DNA from: an uncultured Roseobacter sp. | GTDB taxonomy: Bacteria; Pseudomonadota; Alphaproteobacteria; Rhodobacterales; Rhodobacteraceae | Direction of reading: 5' to 3' | NCBI RefSeq assembly: GCF_947499265.1 | Contig: NZ_CANMNK010000010.1 | Span: 62,001 to 126,000 of the forward strand | Length of the DNA stretch: 64,000 nucleotides | Shown here: one piece after another, positions 44,040 through 52,640 of the stretch | Layout of the letters: the number at the start of each line of letters is the position of its first letter | How positions within the stretch are numbered: the stretch's first letter is position 1 | The notes under the pieces: model-generated | What the model was told of the DNA's origin: nothing | Database searches by the model: none | What the model saw: only the letters and a program-made list of their open reading frames with translations | Translations under genes and position numbers: made by a program

Positions 44040-46790
44040 TTATTCGGCCGCAGGGGCCAGTTTTGTATCGGTTTTTGCATCGACAAGCGCTTGCAGAGCT
44101 TCCTGGGTGAAAACCCGCAGGCCCAGATCGGGCCGGTAGCCGTGGATTTCGCTCACATCGAGCGCCAGCATGAAAGCGAGAATTTCCTTGCTGACCACCT
44201 GACCGGGCACCAGGATCGGAAAACCCGGCGGATAGGGGATGATGAAACTGGCGGAAACGACCTCCTCGCCTGCCTCCAGCGCCGCGCCAAGCGATCCGTT
44301 GATGTCGAGGTAGTCGCATTTCTCCTCGTCATAAGCGAGAAAGAAGGCGGAGCGGATATCCCCTTCGCCCGTCACGTCGCATTGCCGGAACGCATCGTGG
44401 AACCGGCTGAAATCGGGCAAAGGCGGCAAGTCTTCCATCAGGTTCTGAATGCGTCGATCAAACGACAAACGCTCCATCCGGCTGGCATCATCGAGCCGTT
44501 CATCCAGCGATTTGGCAATCTCAACCAGCACTTCGATCAGATAGGCCACAGACGACCGGGTTGTCCCGATGTTGGTCATGAAGAGCACGGTATTGCGCGA
44601 CGTCTTGTTGATCTGGATGCCGTATTTATCCATGAGGATATCGGTCTTGAAGGTATCGCCATCCCAACCGGTACCGCCAACACAGAGCGTCACACGGGTC
44701 GCATCGAGCACGAAATCGTCCTGCTCCCAGCAATCCCACATATCGGTCCAGCCCTGCTCCGCATCATAATAGCTGGTCACGCCGGATTGACGGTGGAAAT
44801 CCGGGATCATGTCACCCGCCGTCAAAACCTTGAAATACTTTTTCAGCAGCGGATGTGTCATGATTGCGCGCCGCATCGACATGGCGGCCTCAATCTGGCG
44901 CTGCACGAATTCATAGCCTTCCAGCTCAACCTGCCGACGGCCGACATCGAGCGACGCGATGATCTGATAATTGGGCGAGGTCGAGGTATGCGTCATATAG
45001 GCTTCGTGAAAAGCCTGCTCGACTTCGCCTTTGAAGTCCTGATCGCTGACATGGATCATCGACCCTTGCCGCAGCGAGGTCAGCGTCTTATGCGTCGATT
45101 GCGTGGCATAGGCCCGTATGCGCGCGTTGGGCGGCGCGATTAACCTTGTGTCCAAGAGTTTTTCATCGTCGCAGCCTTCCAACATGGATTGCTGCGCCTC
45201 GTAGAGACGCTCATGCGTGTCGGTGCGGAATTTGTGACGCAGGTTCTGCGCCGCTGCCATCGCTGTGCGCTGCCGATAGGTCGGGTTGAACCGCGCAAAG
45301 GCGAACCAGGCTTCATCCCACAGGAAAACGAGATCCGGCTTGATCGCCAGGCATTCCTCCATCACCCTCTCGACATTATAAACCAGCCCGTCAAAGGTGC
45401 AGTTGGTCAACAGCAACATGCGGACCCGGTCGAGCTTGCCCTCGGCTTTCAGTTTCAAAAGCTGATGCTTGATCTCGCGCAGCGGAACCGCGCCGTACAT
45501 GGAATATTCATTCAGCGGGTAGCTATCAAGGTAGCAGACCTGCGCGCCGGCCAGCACCATGCCGTAGTGATGCGACTTATGACAATCCCGATCGACCAGC
45601 ACGATATCTCCAGGCCGAACAAGGGCTTGCACGACGATCTTATTGCAGGTCGAGGTGCCATTTGTCGCGAAAAACGTCTGTTTTGAGCCAAAAGCGCGGG
45701 AGGCCAACTCCTGCGCTTCCTTAATCGGGCCATGCGGCTCCAGCAGGCTGTCGAGGCCCCCCGAGGTCGCCGAGGTCTCGGCCAGGAAAATATTGGGGCC
45801 GTAGAACGCGCCCATGTCCTGGATCCAATGCGAGCGGGAGATCGATTTCCCACGGCTGATCGGCATCGCATGGAACACCCCCGTGGGCTGTTTGGAATAC
45901 TCGGTGAGAGCGGTGAAAAACGGTGTCTTGTTGCGTGCCTGAACCCCGCGCAGGATGTTCAGGTGCAGCTCCATGAAGTCTTCCTGATTGTAGAAGACCC
46001 GTCGACAAATCCCCAGATCGAGCCCAGCAATCTCCTCCACCGAGCGTTCCGTGACCAGATAGGCATCCAGCTCGGGACGCACCTTGGCGATCAGGCGGCA
46101 GAGCTCCGGCCCGTAATTCTCAGGGAGCATGTTGTCGATTTCTTCCTGCCCGCCTGCACGGTTCAGGTACCGCGCCACGATCTGCTGGTCCATTTTCGAT
46201 TTCAGCACCAGACCGGGGCGCACCACAATCGCCTGAATGTTGTGATTGAAAAGTACCGCCACCAGCGCATCTTCCAGGCTGGGCACCACCAGCGCCTCAT
46301 AGACAAAGGCGTCCTCCGAGCGGCGCATGCGCGTCACATTATTGCGCAGCCACCGCTCCTGATGCTCATTGACGTTATCGACGATCAGCACCTCGAAATA
46401 GGGTTTCGCCAGCGCCCGCGCCTCCGGCGGCAGCATCGCCTCGTCGTCATGTTCTTCCTGATCGATGCTGTCGCGCTCCAACGGAATGTGGCGCCGCCGG
46501 TATGCGCCGGTTGTCAGCGCGCGGGTCACACGCCCGACGGCAAAAGCGAGATCATCAAAGGAATTGTGGTCAAATTGCCGCCGCATATGATCGAACGCCG
46601 ACATGCCGGGAAACGCCCAATAGGGCTCGATCACCGCAAGGGATTCAAAGAGTTGCTCGATCTTGGTGCGCAGTGTCGCAACCTGTTTCGGTTTCGGATC
46701 ACGCGTCAGGGCGGCCGTTGCTTCACGCAGGGCGCTCCATCTGTCTGAGCGCAGTTGAATGGCAGAAGAATAGTCGTTCATCGCATGCAT
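44040..46790 (-). CDS. Orn/Lys/Arg decarboxylase-like PLP protein, extended
   Basis: This 916-residue fold-type I protein has a basic N-terminal region (1-130), a flavodoxin-like wing domain (about 130-250), and a PLP domain from about 330 with FFATNGTSTCNKIVV, DRDCHKSHHYG, LWDEAWFAFARFNP (Asp492) and STHKTLTSLRQGSMIH with the PLP Lys568. The class III C-terminal domain follows. Typical biodegradative Lys/Orn/Arg decarboxylases have about 750 residues, so this is longer, mainly at the N-terminus and around 505-555. It probably decarboxylates a basic amino acid or a conjugate of one. Confidence 0.85.
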   Translation of the reverse strand: MHAMNDYSSAIQLRSDRWSALREATAALTRDPKPKQVATLRTKIEQLFESLAVIEPYWAFPGMSAFDHMRRQFDHNSFDDLAFAVGRVTRALTTGAYRRRHIPLERDSIDQEEHDDEAMLPPEARALAKPYFEVLIVDNVNEHQERWLRNNVTRMRRSEDAFVYEALVVPSLEDALVAVLFNHNIQAIVVRPGLVLKSKMDQQIVARYLNRAGGQEEIDNMLPENYGPELCRLIAKVRPELDAYLVTERSVEEIAGLDLGICRRVFYNQEDFMELHLNILRGVQARNKTPFFTALTEYSKQPTGVFHAMPISRGKSISRSHWIQDMGAFYGPNIFLAETSATSGGLDSLLEPHGPIKEAQELASRAFGSKQTFFATNGTSTCNKIVVQALVRPGDIVLVDRDCHKSHHYGMVLAGAQVCYLDSYPLNEYSMYGAVPLREIKHQLLKLKAEGKLDRVRMLLLTNCTFDGLVYNVERVMEECLAIKPDLVFLWDEAWFAFARFNPTYRQRTAMAAAQNLRHKFRTDTHERLYEAQQSMLEGCDDEKLLDTRLIAPPNARIRAYATQSTHKTLTSLRQGSMIHVSDQDFKGEVEQAFHEAYMTHTSTSPNYQIIASLDVGRRQVELEGYEFVQRQIEAAMSMRRAIMTHPLLKKYFKVLTAGDMIPDFHRQSGVTSYYDAEQGWTDMWDCWEQDDFVLDATRVTLCVGGTGWDGDTFKTDILMDKYGIQINKTSRNTVLFMTNIGTTRSSVAYLIEVLVEIAKSLDERLDDASRMERLSFDRRIQNLMEDLPPLPDFSRFHDAFRQCDVTGEGDIRSAFFLAYDEEKCDYLDINGSLGAALEAGEEVVSASFIIPYPPGFPILVPGQVVSKEILAFMLALDVSEIHGYRPDLGLRVFTQEALQALVDAKTDTKLAPAAE

Positions 46791-46861
46791 CAGTCGTTCT
46801 CCGCTGCGCGGGAAACCACCAAATGCAGGGCGGGGGTGACCGCCCGAACAGACCCGGCAAT

Positions 46862-47920
46862 CTACCCGCTAGATTGTTTTTCGCTCCCCTGCGTTTCTTC
46901 TTTCAGGGGTTGAGATGTTGGCTCCACCGAGAGAGCCCTGTCGGTACCCGGCGTTTTATGCGCTGTTGCAGTACCGGAAAGTGTATCAAAGGTCGTTCCC
47001 TTGTACGCAGGTGTTTCCTGCACTTTCTCCGCTGGCACATCCACATGAAGGCCCGCCCGCGTCCCTTGCTGCGGGATTTCCAGAGGGCCCAGCGTTTTCA
47101 GATAGGAGTCCGTTCCACTGTTTCTGTCATAAACGGAAAAATCGACCGACCGGTCCCGGAAGCTTTTCAGCACCTGTCCCAGACCCTTCATCCCGGTTTC
47201 GCGCTGGCGGCGCACCGTTGAGAGGTCAACCTCGATGGGGAACATGTCTTCCTGACCCGCGGATTGGTGCAGCACATGCGCCGAGGGGTCCACGACAAGG
47301 GATTTGCCGACACCACCGGCACCCAAACCGTTGACATCAAAGACATAACACTGGAATTGGGCGGCGGTCGCACGGGCAATCGCCAGCTCCGCATCGCGGT
47401 CCGTTGTCCCCGTCAAGACCGGGTGCAACAGCACCTCGACGCCCTGCGCCGTCAACTGACGGGTCGTTTCCGGGAACCAGATATCATAGCAGATCGACAG
47501 GCCAAAACGGCCCACATCCGGCACGTCGAAGACGCAGAAATCGGTGCCCGCCGCGATGCCCGTCTCATAAGGCCGGAACGGGAACATCTTGGCATAGCGC
47601 TTGATGATCTCGCCCTCGGGGTTGATCACGACGGAGGTGTTGAACACCAGCCCTGTTTCGGGATCGCGCAGGAACATAGACCCCGGGATCAGCCAGACAC
47701 GGTGCTTGCGGGCCGCTTCGCAAAAGGTGTCCAGCGCCTCGTTCTGCGGCGCCTGCGCAAACTTGTCGAGCGGGCCGTAGGGGGCAAGCTCGGAAAACAG
47801 CACCATCTGTGTCCACGGGAACCGTGCCATCAACACGTCCAGCCGGTGGATCATCCCTTCCACATTGGAATGCAGGGCGTTTACATACATTTGCACGCCG
47901 GCGATTGCGAATGGGGTCAT
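46862..47920 (-). CDS. Carbon-nitrogen hydrolase (nitrilase superfamily)
   Basis: This 352-residue enzyme has a complete Glu-Lys-Cys triad: Glu44 (FSELAPYG), Lys111 (YAKMFPFRPYE) and Cys144 (SICYDIWFPE). The catalytic domain ends near residue 265. A roughly 80-residue tail rich in Thr, Ser, Gly, Lys and Pro follows and looks disordered. It hydrolyses an amide or carbamoyl C-N bond, possibly N-carbamoylputrescine-like given the neighbouring decarboxylase. It is the promoter-proximal gene of the 17 kb minus-strand block. Confidence 0.87.
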   Translation of the reverse strand: MTPFAIAGVQMYVNALHSNVEGMIHRLDVLMARFPWTQMVLFSELAPYGPLDKFAQAPQNEALDTFCEAARKHRVWLIPGSMFLRDPETGLVFNTSVVINPEGEIIKRYAKMFPFRPYETGIAAGTDFCVFDVPDVGRFGLSICYDIWFPETTRQLTAQGVEVLLHPVLTGTTDRDAELAIARATAAQFQCYVFDVNGLGAGGVGKSLVVDPSAHVLHQSAGQEDMFPIEVDLSTVRRQRETGMKGLGQVLKSFRDRSVDFSVYDRNSGTDSYLKTLGPLEIPQQGTRAGLHVDVPAEKVQETPAYKGTTFDTLSGTATAHKTPGTDRALSVEPTSQPLKEETQGSEKQSSG

Positions 47921-48473
47921 CGTAAAATACTCCGTCGCGACGAAGTGGGCCGATCTGACCCAAAAACTGCTTCGCGCCGCACTGCCTTACGCCCTTCCCA
48001 GCAAGGTTGAAACAGCCGAATGAGATACATCCGGGATTCTGGCGCTATTCCGTAGGGGCATTTCCCTGAAGCGCTGCAGCCTGTCATCTCAGATGACAGA
48101 ACCGTTTTGGGGTATGAACATTATTTTAAACACCTCAGTGCATCTCCCCAGACATTCACGGACAGATCGACACAGGAAATCCGCGCGCGCAGGCGCAGCT
48201 TTCGAGAGCCTCCCTAATCCTCTCCTGATCGCGCGTTCCCGATTAACGTGCGGGTTTTTCACTTTGATATCTATCGCGCAACCAATGTATCAGAAGCGTA
48301 AGTCGCTTTTCTGAGTTGTTCAAGCACTATGCTGTAACTTGGCCGCGCAAGCGGCACATAAAGCGAAGCTTGCACAAAACTTCACAATGAAAGAACATCT
48401 CAAAACGTTTAATTTATCGCGATTGCCGCAGGACCATTCACCGCACCACCGCCCATTCAAATAGGATCCACTC
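47921..48473. other. Divergent intergenic region upstream of nitrilase and glutamate synthase genes
   Basis: This 553-bp region has no supported gene. It holds a perfect 9-bp-arm palindrome at 48081-48099, a 10-bp palindrome CGTCGCGACG at 47933-47942 just before the nitrilase ATG, a small hairpin GCCGC-GCAA-GCGGC near 48341, and a bulged hairpin near 48290-48312. It must contain the promoters of both flanking units. Confidence 0.55.
48081..48099. promoter_or_regulatory. Perfect operator-like palindrome CTGTCATCT-C-AGATGACAG
   Basis: Two 9-bp arms are exactly complementary about a single central base. The TGTCAT...ATGACA form resembles sites of FadR-type GntR regulators. It is 161 bp upstream of the nitrilase ATG and 375 bp upstream of the FMN glutamate-synthase-like gene, so control of the minus-strand block is more likely. 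No GntR gene is in the window. Confidence 0.55.
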
Positions 48474-50090
48474 ATGCCCGACCTTGGCTCCATGACACGC
48501 TATGCAACTTTTGCAGGCGCTGTCCTACTCAGTTTTGTCTGTCTGATTGCCGCGCTGATCTGGACCGGTTGGATGCTGATCCCCTTTGCATTCTTCGCGG
48601 GCCTCTCCCTGCTGGGGCTGCACGACGTACGCCAGGAACATCACTCTATTCTCCGGAACTACCCCGTTCTGGGGCATATGCGCTTTCTCTTCGAAGGCAT
48701 CCGCCCGGAAATTCGCCAATACCTGATCGAATCCGATCAGGATGAGGAACCGTTTTCGCGAGACGCCAGAAGTCTTGTGTATCAACGGGCCAAGGGTCAG
48801 GAAGACAAGCGGCCCTTTGGCACAAGGTTGCGGGTCTATGATGCCGGCTATGCCTGGGTGACGCATTCTGTGGCCCCGATCGAGATCGAAGACACCGATT
48901 TCAGGGTCAAGATCGGTGGCGACGCCTGCAAACAGCCCTACGACGCGTCGCTTTACAACATTTCCGCCATGAGTTTTGGGTCACTGTCCGGGAATGCCAT
49001 TGAGGCGCTGAACACCGGGGCCAAAATCGGCGGTTTCGCCCATGACACCGGCGAAGGTTCCGTCAGCCGATACCACAAGAACGGCGGCGGCGACCTGATT
49101 TATCAAGTGGCTTCGGGCTACTTCGGGTGCCGGGCGGAGGATGGCAGTTTTGATCCCGACAAATTCAGGGAAACGGCGGCCCTGGACCAGATCAAGATGA
49201 TTGAACTGAAGCTGTCGCAAGGGGCAAAGCCTGGGCATGGCGGGATGTTGCCCGCCTCCAAGATCAGCCCCGAGATTGCTGAGGCGCGCGGCGTACCGAT
49301 GGGCAAGGACTGTGTCTCCCCTGCCGCGCATTCCGCGTTTTCGACCCCCATCGAAATGATGCAATTCATCGGCCAGTTGCGCGAGTTGTCGGGCGGCAAG
49401 CCGGTTGGGTTCAAGCTCTGTATCGGTCACCGGCGCGAATTCATGTGCATGGTCAAGGCCATGCTGGAGACAAAGATCATCCCCGATTTCATCGTGGTGG
49501 ATGGTACGGAGGGCGGTACCGGTGCCGCTCCGGTGGAGTTCTCTAACCACATCGGCATGCCGATGGTCGAAGGATTGACCTTTGTGCACAACACCCTGCG
49601 CGGTGCAGGCATTCGTGATCAGGTCAAGATCGGCGCGGCAGGCAAAGTCGTCTCCGCCTTTGACATCGCGCGGGCGCTTGCATTGGGCGCGGATTGGTGC
49701 AACTCGGCCCGCGGGTTCATGTTTGCCATCGGCTGCATTCAGGCGCAGGCGTGCCACACCAACCACTGCCCTGTCGGGGTGGCAACGCAGGATCCCATCA
49801 GATCACGGGCGCTGGATGTAACATCGAAAAGCGAACGGGTTGCGCGGTTCCATGACAACACGCTGAAGGCGTTGGGCGAAATCACCGGGGCGGCGGGGCT
49901 TGCTCACCCGGGGGATTTCATGCCGCAGCACCTGATGGTCCGCTTGGGCGACAAGGAAATGGCGGAAGGCAGCGAGGCGTTCCCCTACCTCCCCGAAGGC
50001 TTCCTGTTGACCAAAAAGACCGAGGTTGGCGCGGATTATCACAAACGCTGGGCGCGGGCGGATGCCGCGAGTTTTGCGCCGCCACAATAA
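48474..50090 (+). CDS. FMN-binding glutamate synthase family protein
   Basis: This 538-residue protein has two N-terminal TM segments (about 8-45) followed by the GltB central FMN domain. GGDLIYQVASGYFGCR, QGAKPGHGGMLPASKIS and VVDGTEGGTGAAPVEFSNHIGMP form the FMN and 2-oxoglutarate pocket. CIQAQACHTNHCPVGVATQDP has the three 3Fe-4S cysteines. It lacks the glutaminase domain, as in archaeal-type GltB-like oxidoreductases. The membrane anchor suggests a quinone-linked role in amino-group metabolism. A terminator follows at 50091. Confidence 0.88.
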   Translation: MPDLGSMTRYATFAGAVLLSFVCLIAALIWTGWMLIPFAFFAGLSLLGLHDVRQEHHSILRNYPVLGHMRFLFEGIRPEIRQYLIESDQDEEPFSRDARSLVYQRAKGQEDKRPFGTRLRVYDAGYAWVTHSVAPIEIEDTDFRVKIGGDACKQPYDASLYNISAMSFGSLSGNAIEALNTGAKIGGFAHDTGEGSVSRYHKNGGGDLIYQVASGYFGCRAEDGSFDPDKFRETAALDQIKMIELKLSQGAKPGHGGMLPASKISPEIAEARGVPMGKDCVSPAAHSAFSTPIEMMQFIGQLRELSGGKPVGFKLCIGHRREFMCMVKAMLETKIIPDFIVVDGTEGGTGAAPVEFSNHIGMPMVEGLTFVHNTLRGAGIRDQVKIGAAGKVVSAFDIARALALGADWCNSARGFMFAIGCIQAQACHTNHCPVGVATQDPIRSRALDVTSKSERVARFHDNTLKALGEITGAAGLAHPGDFMPQHLMVRLGDKEMAEGSEAFPYLPEGFLLTKKTEVGADYHKRWARADAASFAPPQ

Positions 50091-50122
50091 AAAAGGGGCA
50101 CCCGGATGGATGCCCTTTTTTT
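50091..50122. terminator. Bidirectional Rho-independent terminator
   Basis: AAAAGGGGCA (50091-50100) pairs with TGCCCTTTTT and further Ts (50111-50122) around a 10-nt loop. It has a T run on the plus strand and an A run on the other side, so it can end both the glutamate synthase-like transcript and gabT. Confidence 0.8.
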
Positions 50123-50140
50123 AACAGATTATGTATCGGT

Positions 50141-51547
50141 TCAGGCGGTTTGCGCCGCCAGCGCCTCCGCAAGTGCGGCTTCAAAGATCGCCAGACCTTC
50201 GTCGATGATCGCGTCGGAGGCCGTCAACGGCACCATGATCCGCAGCGCATTGCCGTGCATCCCACATCCCAGCAGGATCAACCCGCGTTTGAGCGCATGC
50301 TCGCATATGGATTTGACGAGACCGGCATCCGGTGTGGCGGTGTCGAAATCCGTTACGAATTCAACGGCCAGCATCGCGCCCAGGCCCCGGATGTCCCACA
50401 TCCGGTAGGGGGCCACACGGGCGCCAATCTCTGCAAAACGTGTGCGGAACTGCGCGCCAAGCTCCATGGAACGGGCCAGCAACCCTTCACTTTCAATGGC
50501 CTCGATGGCTGCGAGGGCAGCAGCGCAGGCCACTGGATTGCCGCCATAGGTGCCGCCCAAACCACCGGGGGCCATCGCGTCCATCACATCCGCGCGCCCG
50601 ATGACACCGGCAATCGGATAGCCACCCGCCATGGATTTCGCGACCGTGATCAGGTCCGGCACAACGCCGGAATGCTCAACCGCGAACCAGGTGCCGGTGC
50701 GTCCAAAGCCCGCCTGGATTTCATCGGAGATCAGCAAAATACCGTGCTGATCGCAAATGTCGCGCAGGGCGCGCATCATCTCGAAGGGAACGGGTGTATA
50801 GCCACCCTCGCCCAACACAGGCTCGATGATGATCGCGGCAATCCGGTCCGGTTGCGCATCGGTCAGGAACAGGTTTTGCAGCCCGGTCAACGCATCCTCG
50901 ACGGTGATGCCATCGCGTACGGACGGAAACGGCGCCCGGAAGATATCCGAGGGGAAAGGCCCCACGTCCTTTTTATAAGGGCTGATCTTGCCGGTCATGC
51001 CGAGCGTCAGCAGGGTGCGACCATGATACCCTCCGGTGAAGGCAATCACGCCGGGGCGCCCGGTTGCGGCACGCGCGATTTTCACAGCGTTCTCAACGGC
51101 TTCCGCCCCGGTTGTCACCAGCAGGGATTTCTTGGCATGATCCCCCGGCGCCAGTGTGTTCAGCTTTTCCGCCAATGCAACATAGGATTCGTAGGGCACA
51201 ACCTGAAAGGAGGTATGCGTGAATTTGTCTTCCTGCGCCTTGGCCGCCGCGATCACGGCGGGATGACGGTGGCCGGTGTTCAGAACCGCGATGCCCCCGG
51301 CAAAATCGATGTAGCGTTTGCCTTCCACATCCCAGAGCTCGGCGTTTTCGGCGACATCCGCAAATACCGGCGCGGCAGAGGCGACGCCACGGGGCACGGC
51401 GGCCTCACGACGGGCAAGCAAGGCGGCGTTGGTCTGCTCTTCAGGTGTCGTGGAGACGACCGCAATCTTCGATGCTTTGGCCGTGCGGGTCTTGCAGGGC
51501 TTTTTGGCCGCGGATTTTGCGGGGGGCGCTTTGACAGTGGAGGCCAT
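50141..51547 (-). CDS. gabT: 4-aminobutyrate aminotransferase
   Basis: This 468-residue class III aminotransferase has [55 protein letters not shown] and [16 protein letters not shown] with the PLP Lys. The pattern is that of GABA transaminase, giving succinic semialdehyde. It has an extra roughly 35-residue N-terminus rich in Lys, Ala, Ser and Pro. This appears real, because the ATG at 51547 has an AAGGAATG site and no other good start exists. No succinic semialdehyde dehydrogenase is nearby. It diverges from a PuuR-like regulator. Confidence 0.92.
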   Translation of the reverse strand: MASTVKAPPAKSAAKKPCKTRTAKASKIAVVSTTPEEQTNAALLARREAAVPRGVASAAPVFADVAENAELWDVEGKRYIDFAGGIAVLNTGHRHPAVIAAAKAQEDKFTHTSFQVVPYESYVALAEKLNTLAPGDHAKKSLLVTTGAEAVENAVKIARAATGRPGVIAFTGGYHGRTLLTLGMTGKISPYKKDVGPFPSDIFRAPFPSVRDGITVEDALTGLQNLFLTDAQPDRIAAIIIEPVLGEGGYTPVPFEMMRALRDICDQHGILLISDEIQAGFGRTGTWFAVEHSGVVPDLITVAKSMAGGYPIAGVIGRADVMDAMAPGGLGGTYGGNPVACAAALAAIEAIESEGLLARSMELGAQFRTRFAEIGARVAPYRMWDIRGLGAMLAVEFVTDFDTATPDAGLVKSICEHALKRGLILLGCGMHGNALRIMVPLTASDAIIDEGLAIFEAALAEALAAQTA

Positions 51548-51684
51548 ATGCTCATTCCTTTGATGAATGGGTGAGGTGATGTTTAATATCTCGATACCCC
51601 GTTTAATTTAATTGTCAATCGCGATTCAACCGCCACCTTTATGCAACCTCTGGCCCCGCCACAAAAGCCCGTCACAAAAAGAGT

Positions 51685-52326
51685 GTGACTTGCTGCAACC
51701 TGCTGTCTAAAAACGCCAGTGAAACCAATAGCTCACACGTCAGATCAGGAAACGACCCTTTGGATATCGGACACAGACTGCGCGCAATACGCAAAAAGCG
51801 TGGATTATCTCAGCGGGAGCTGGCCACCCGTGCGGGGCTGACCAATGGCACGATTTCGCTGATCGAACAGAACAAAACCAGCCCCTCGGTGGCCTCTCTC
51901 AAAAGCCTGCTGGACGCGATCCAGGTGTCCATGGCGGAGTTTTTTGCGACGATAGAGGAAACCTCGCAAAGCAAATACTTCTATACCGCAACAGAATTCA
52001 CCGAGATCGCACCGCCAGAGGTTTCCGAAGGTGCGTCGCAGCTCCTGTCGCTGCGCCAATTGGGCAATGCCCAGGACCATGCGCTGCAGATATTGCATGA
52101 ACGCTATGCCCCGGGTGCGGACACGGGGCCGGAGCTGCTCAGCCATGACGCGGAAGAGGCGGGCGTGATCATTCGGGGCACGATCGAGATTACCGTCGAT
52201 GATGAGGTCGGCACCTTGGGCCCCGGGGATGGATACCTGTTCAACAGTCGCCTGCCCCACCGGTTTCGCAATACCAGCGATGTGGAATGCGAAATCATCA
52301 GCGCCTGCAGCCCCCCGAGCTTCTGA
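51685..52326 (+). CDS. XRE-cupin regulator (PuuR-like)
   Basis: The protein joins an N-terminal HTH_XRE domain (DIGHRLRAIRKKRGLSQRELATRAGLTNGTISLIEQ) to a C-terminal cupin_2 sensor (ERYAPGADTGPELLSHDAEEAGVIIRGTIEITV). This architecture is typical of PuuR and related polyamine/amino-acid regulators. The coordinates use GTG at 51685 (213 residues). TTG at 51760, with AGGAAA upstream, would give 188 residues, nearer the 185 of PuuR, and may be the real start. It diverges from gabT, its likely target. Confidence 0.88.
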   Translation: MTCCNLLSKNASETNSSHVRSGNDPLDIGHRLRAIRKKRGLSQRELATRAGLTNGTISLIEQNKTSPSVASLKSLLDAIQVSMAEFFATIEETSQSKYFYTATEFTEIAPPEVSEGASQLLSLRQLGNAQDHALQILHERYAPGADTGPELLSHDAEEAGVIIRGTIEITVDDEVGTLGPGDGYLFNSRLPHRFRNTSDVECEIISACSPPSF

Positions 52327-52330
52327 ACGA

Positions 52331-52363
52331 AAAACCCCGACTGCGATCAGCAGACGGGGTTTT
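52331..52363 (+). terminator. Rho-independent terminator after the XRE-cupin gene
   Basis: AAAACCCCG (52331-52339) pairs with CGGGGTTTT (52355-52363). An inner CTGC/GCAG stem extends the hairpin. It lies 4 bp after the stop codon. Confidence 0.85.
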
Positions 52364-52457
52364 GTATCATTGGCTTCCATCCGCTCCGTGTGAGCGGCAG
52401 TCCAGGCAGAAACGTTATACTCGTATTTACCTTATCGGCCAACAGTAGGGTCAATGA

Positions 52458-52577
52458 TCAGGCAGATTTGTCGTTATCATCGCCAGATTTGCTCTCACCC
52501 TCTCGTGTCACAAGAAGGACGATCACTGCCACCAGTGTCAGAATGGAAAGCCCAAAGATGAACAAGTCGGTCGACAT
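52458..52577 (-). CDS. Small single-TM membrane protein under EcfG control
   Basis: This 39-residue ORF starts at the ATG at 52577 with an AAGGAG site 7 bp upstream. It has one TM helix (LFIFGLSILTLVAVIVLLV) and an acidic/polar C-terminal tail (TREGESKSGDDNDKSA). A GGAAC-N16-CGTT promoter at 52610-52634 is placed exactly for it. Together these support a real gene. I recognise no family. It probably sits in the inner membrane with the charged tail in the cytoplasm and is made during general stress. Confidence 0.7.
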   Translation of the reverse strand: MSTDLFIFGLSILTLVAVIVLLVTREGESKSGDDNDKSA

Positions 52578-52609
52578 ATCGGGCTCCTTTCTCTTGCGTT
52601 CCGAGGATT

Positions 52610-52634
52610 AACGCTCAAAACCGCAGATGGTTCC
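52610..52634 (-). promoter_or_regulatory. EcfG-type promoter for the 39-residue membrane protein
   Basis: On the minus strand GGAAC (52634-52630) is followed after 16 bp by CGTT (52613-52610), a perfect match to the alphaproteobacterial EcfG consensus. Transcription would start near 52603, leaving a leader of about 26 nt. It lies just past the stop of the histidine kinase gene. Confidence 0.75.
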
Positions 52635-52640
52635 GCCGCG

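Noticed and set aside
44022-45143. Plus-strand open frame opposite the decarboxylase gene
   Set aside because: It lies antisense to conserved PLP-domain sequence and shows no family motif.
41572-47920. Ribosomal-peptide (RiPP) biosynthetic cluster
   Set aside because: No short precursor-peptide gene with a core region is visible between these genes, and ATP-grasp plus C45 alone do not define a RiPP locus.
48093-48314. 73-codon plus-strand frame in the nitrilase upstream region
   Set aside because: It has no ribosome site or recognisable motif and overlaps the palindrome at 48081; it is more likely control DNA.
52390-52611. 73-codon plus-strand frame near the stress locus
   Set aside because: The opposite strand has the better-supported 39-residue gene with promoter and ribosome site; the plus-strand frame has neither.
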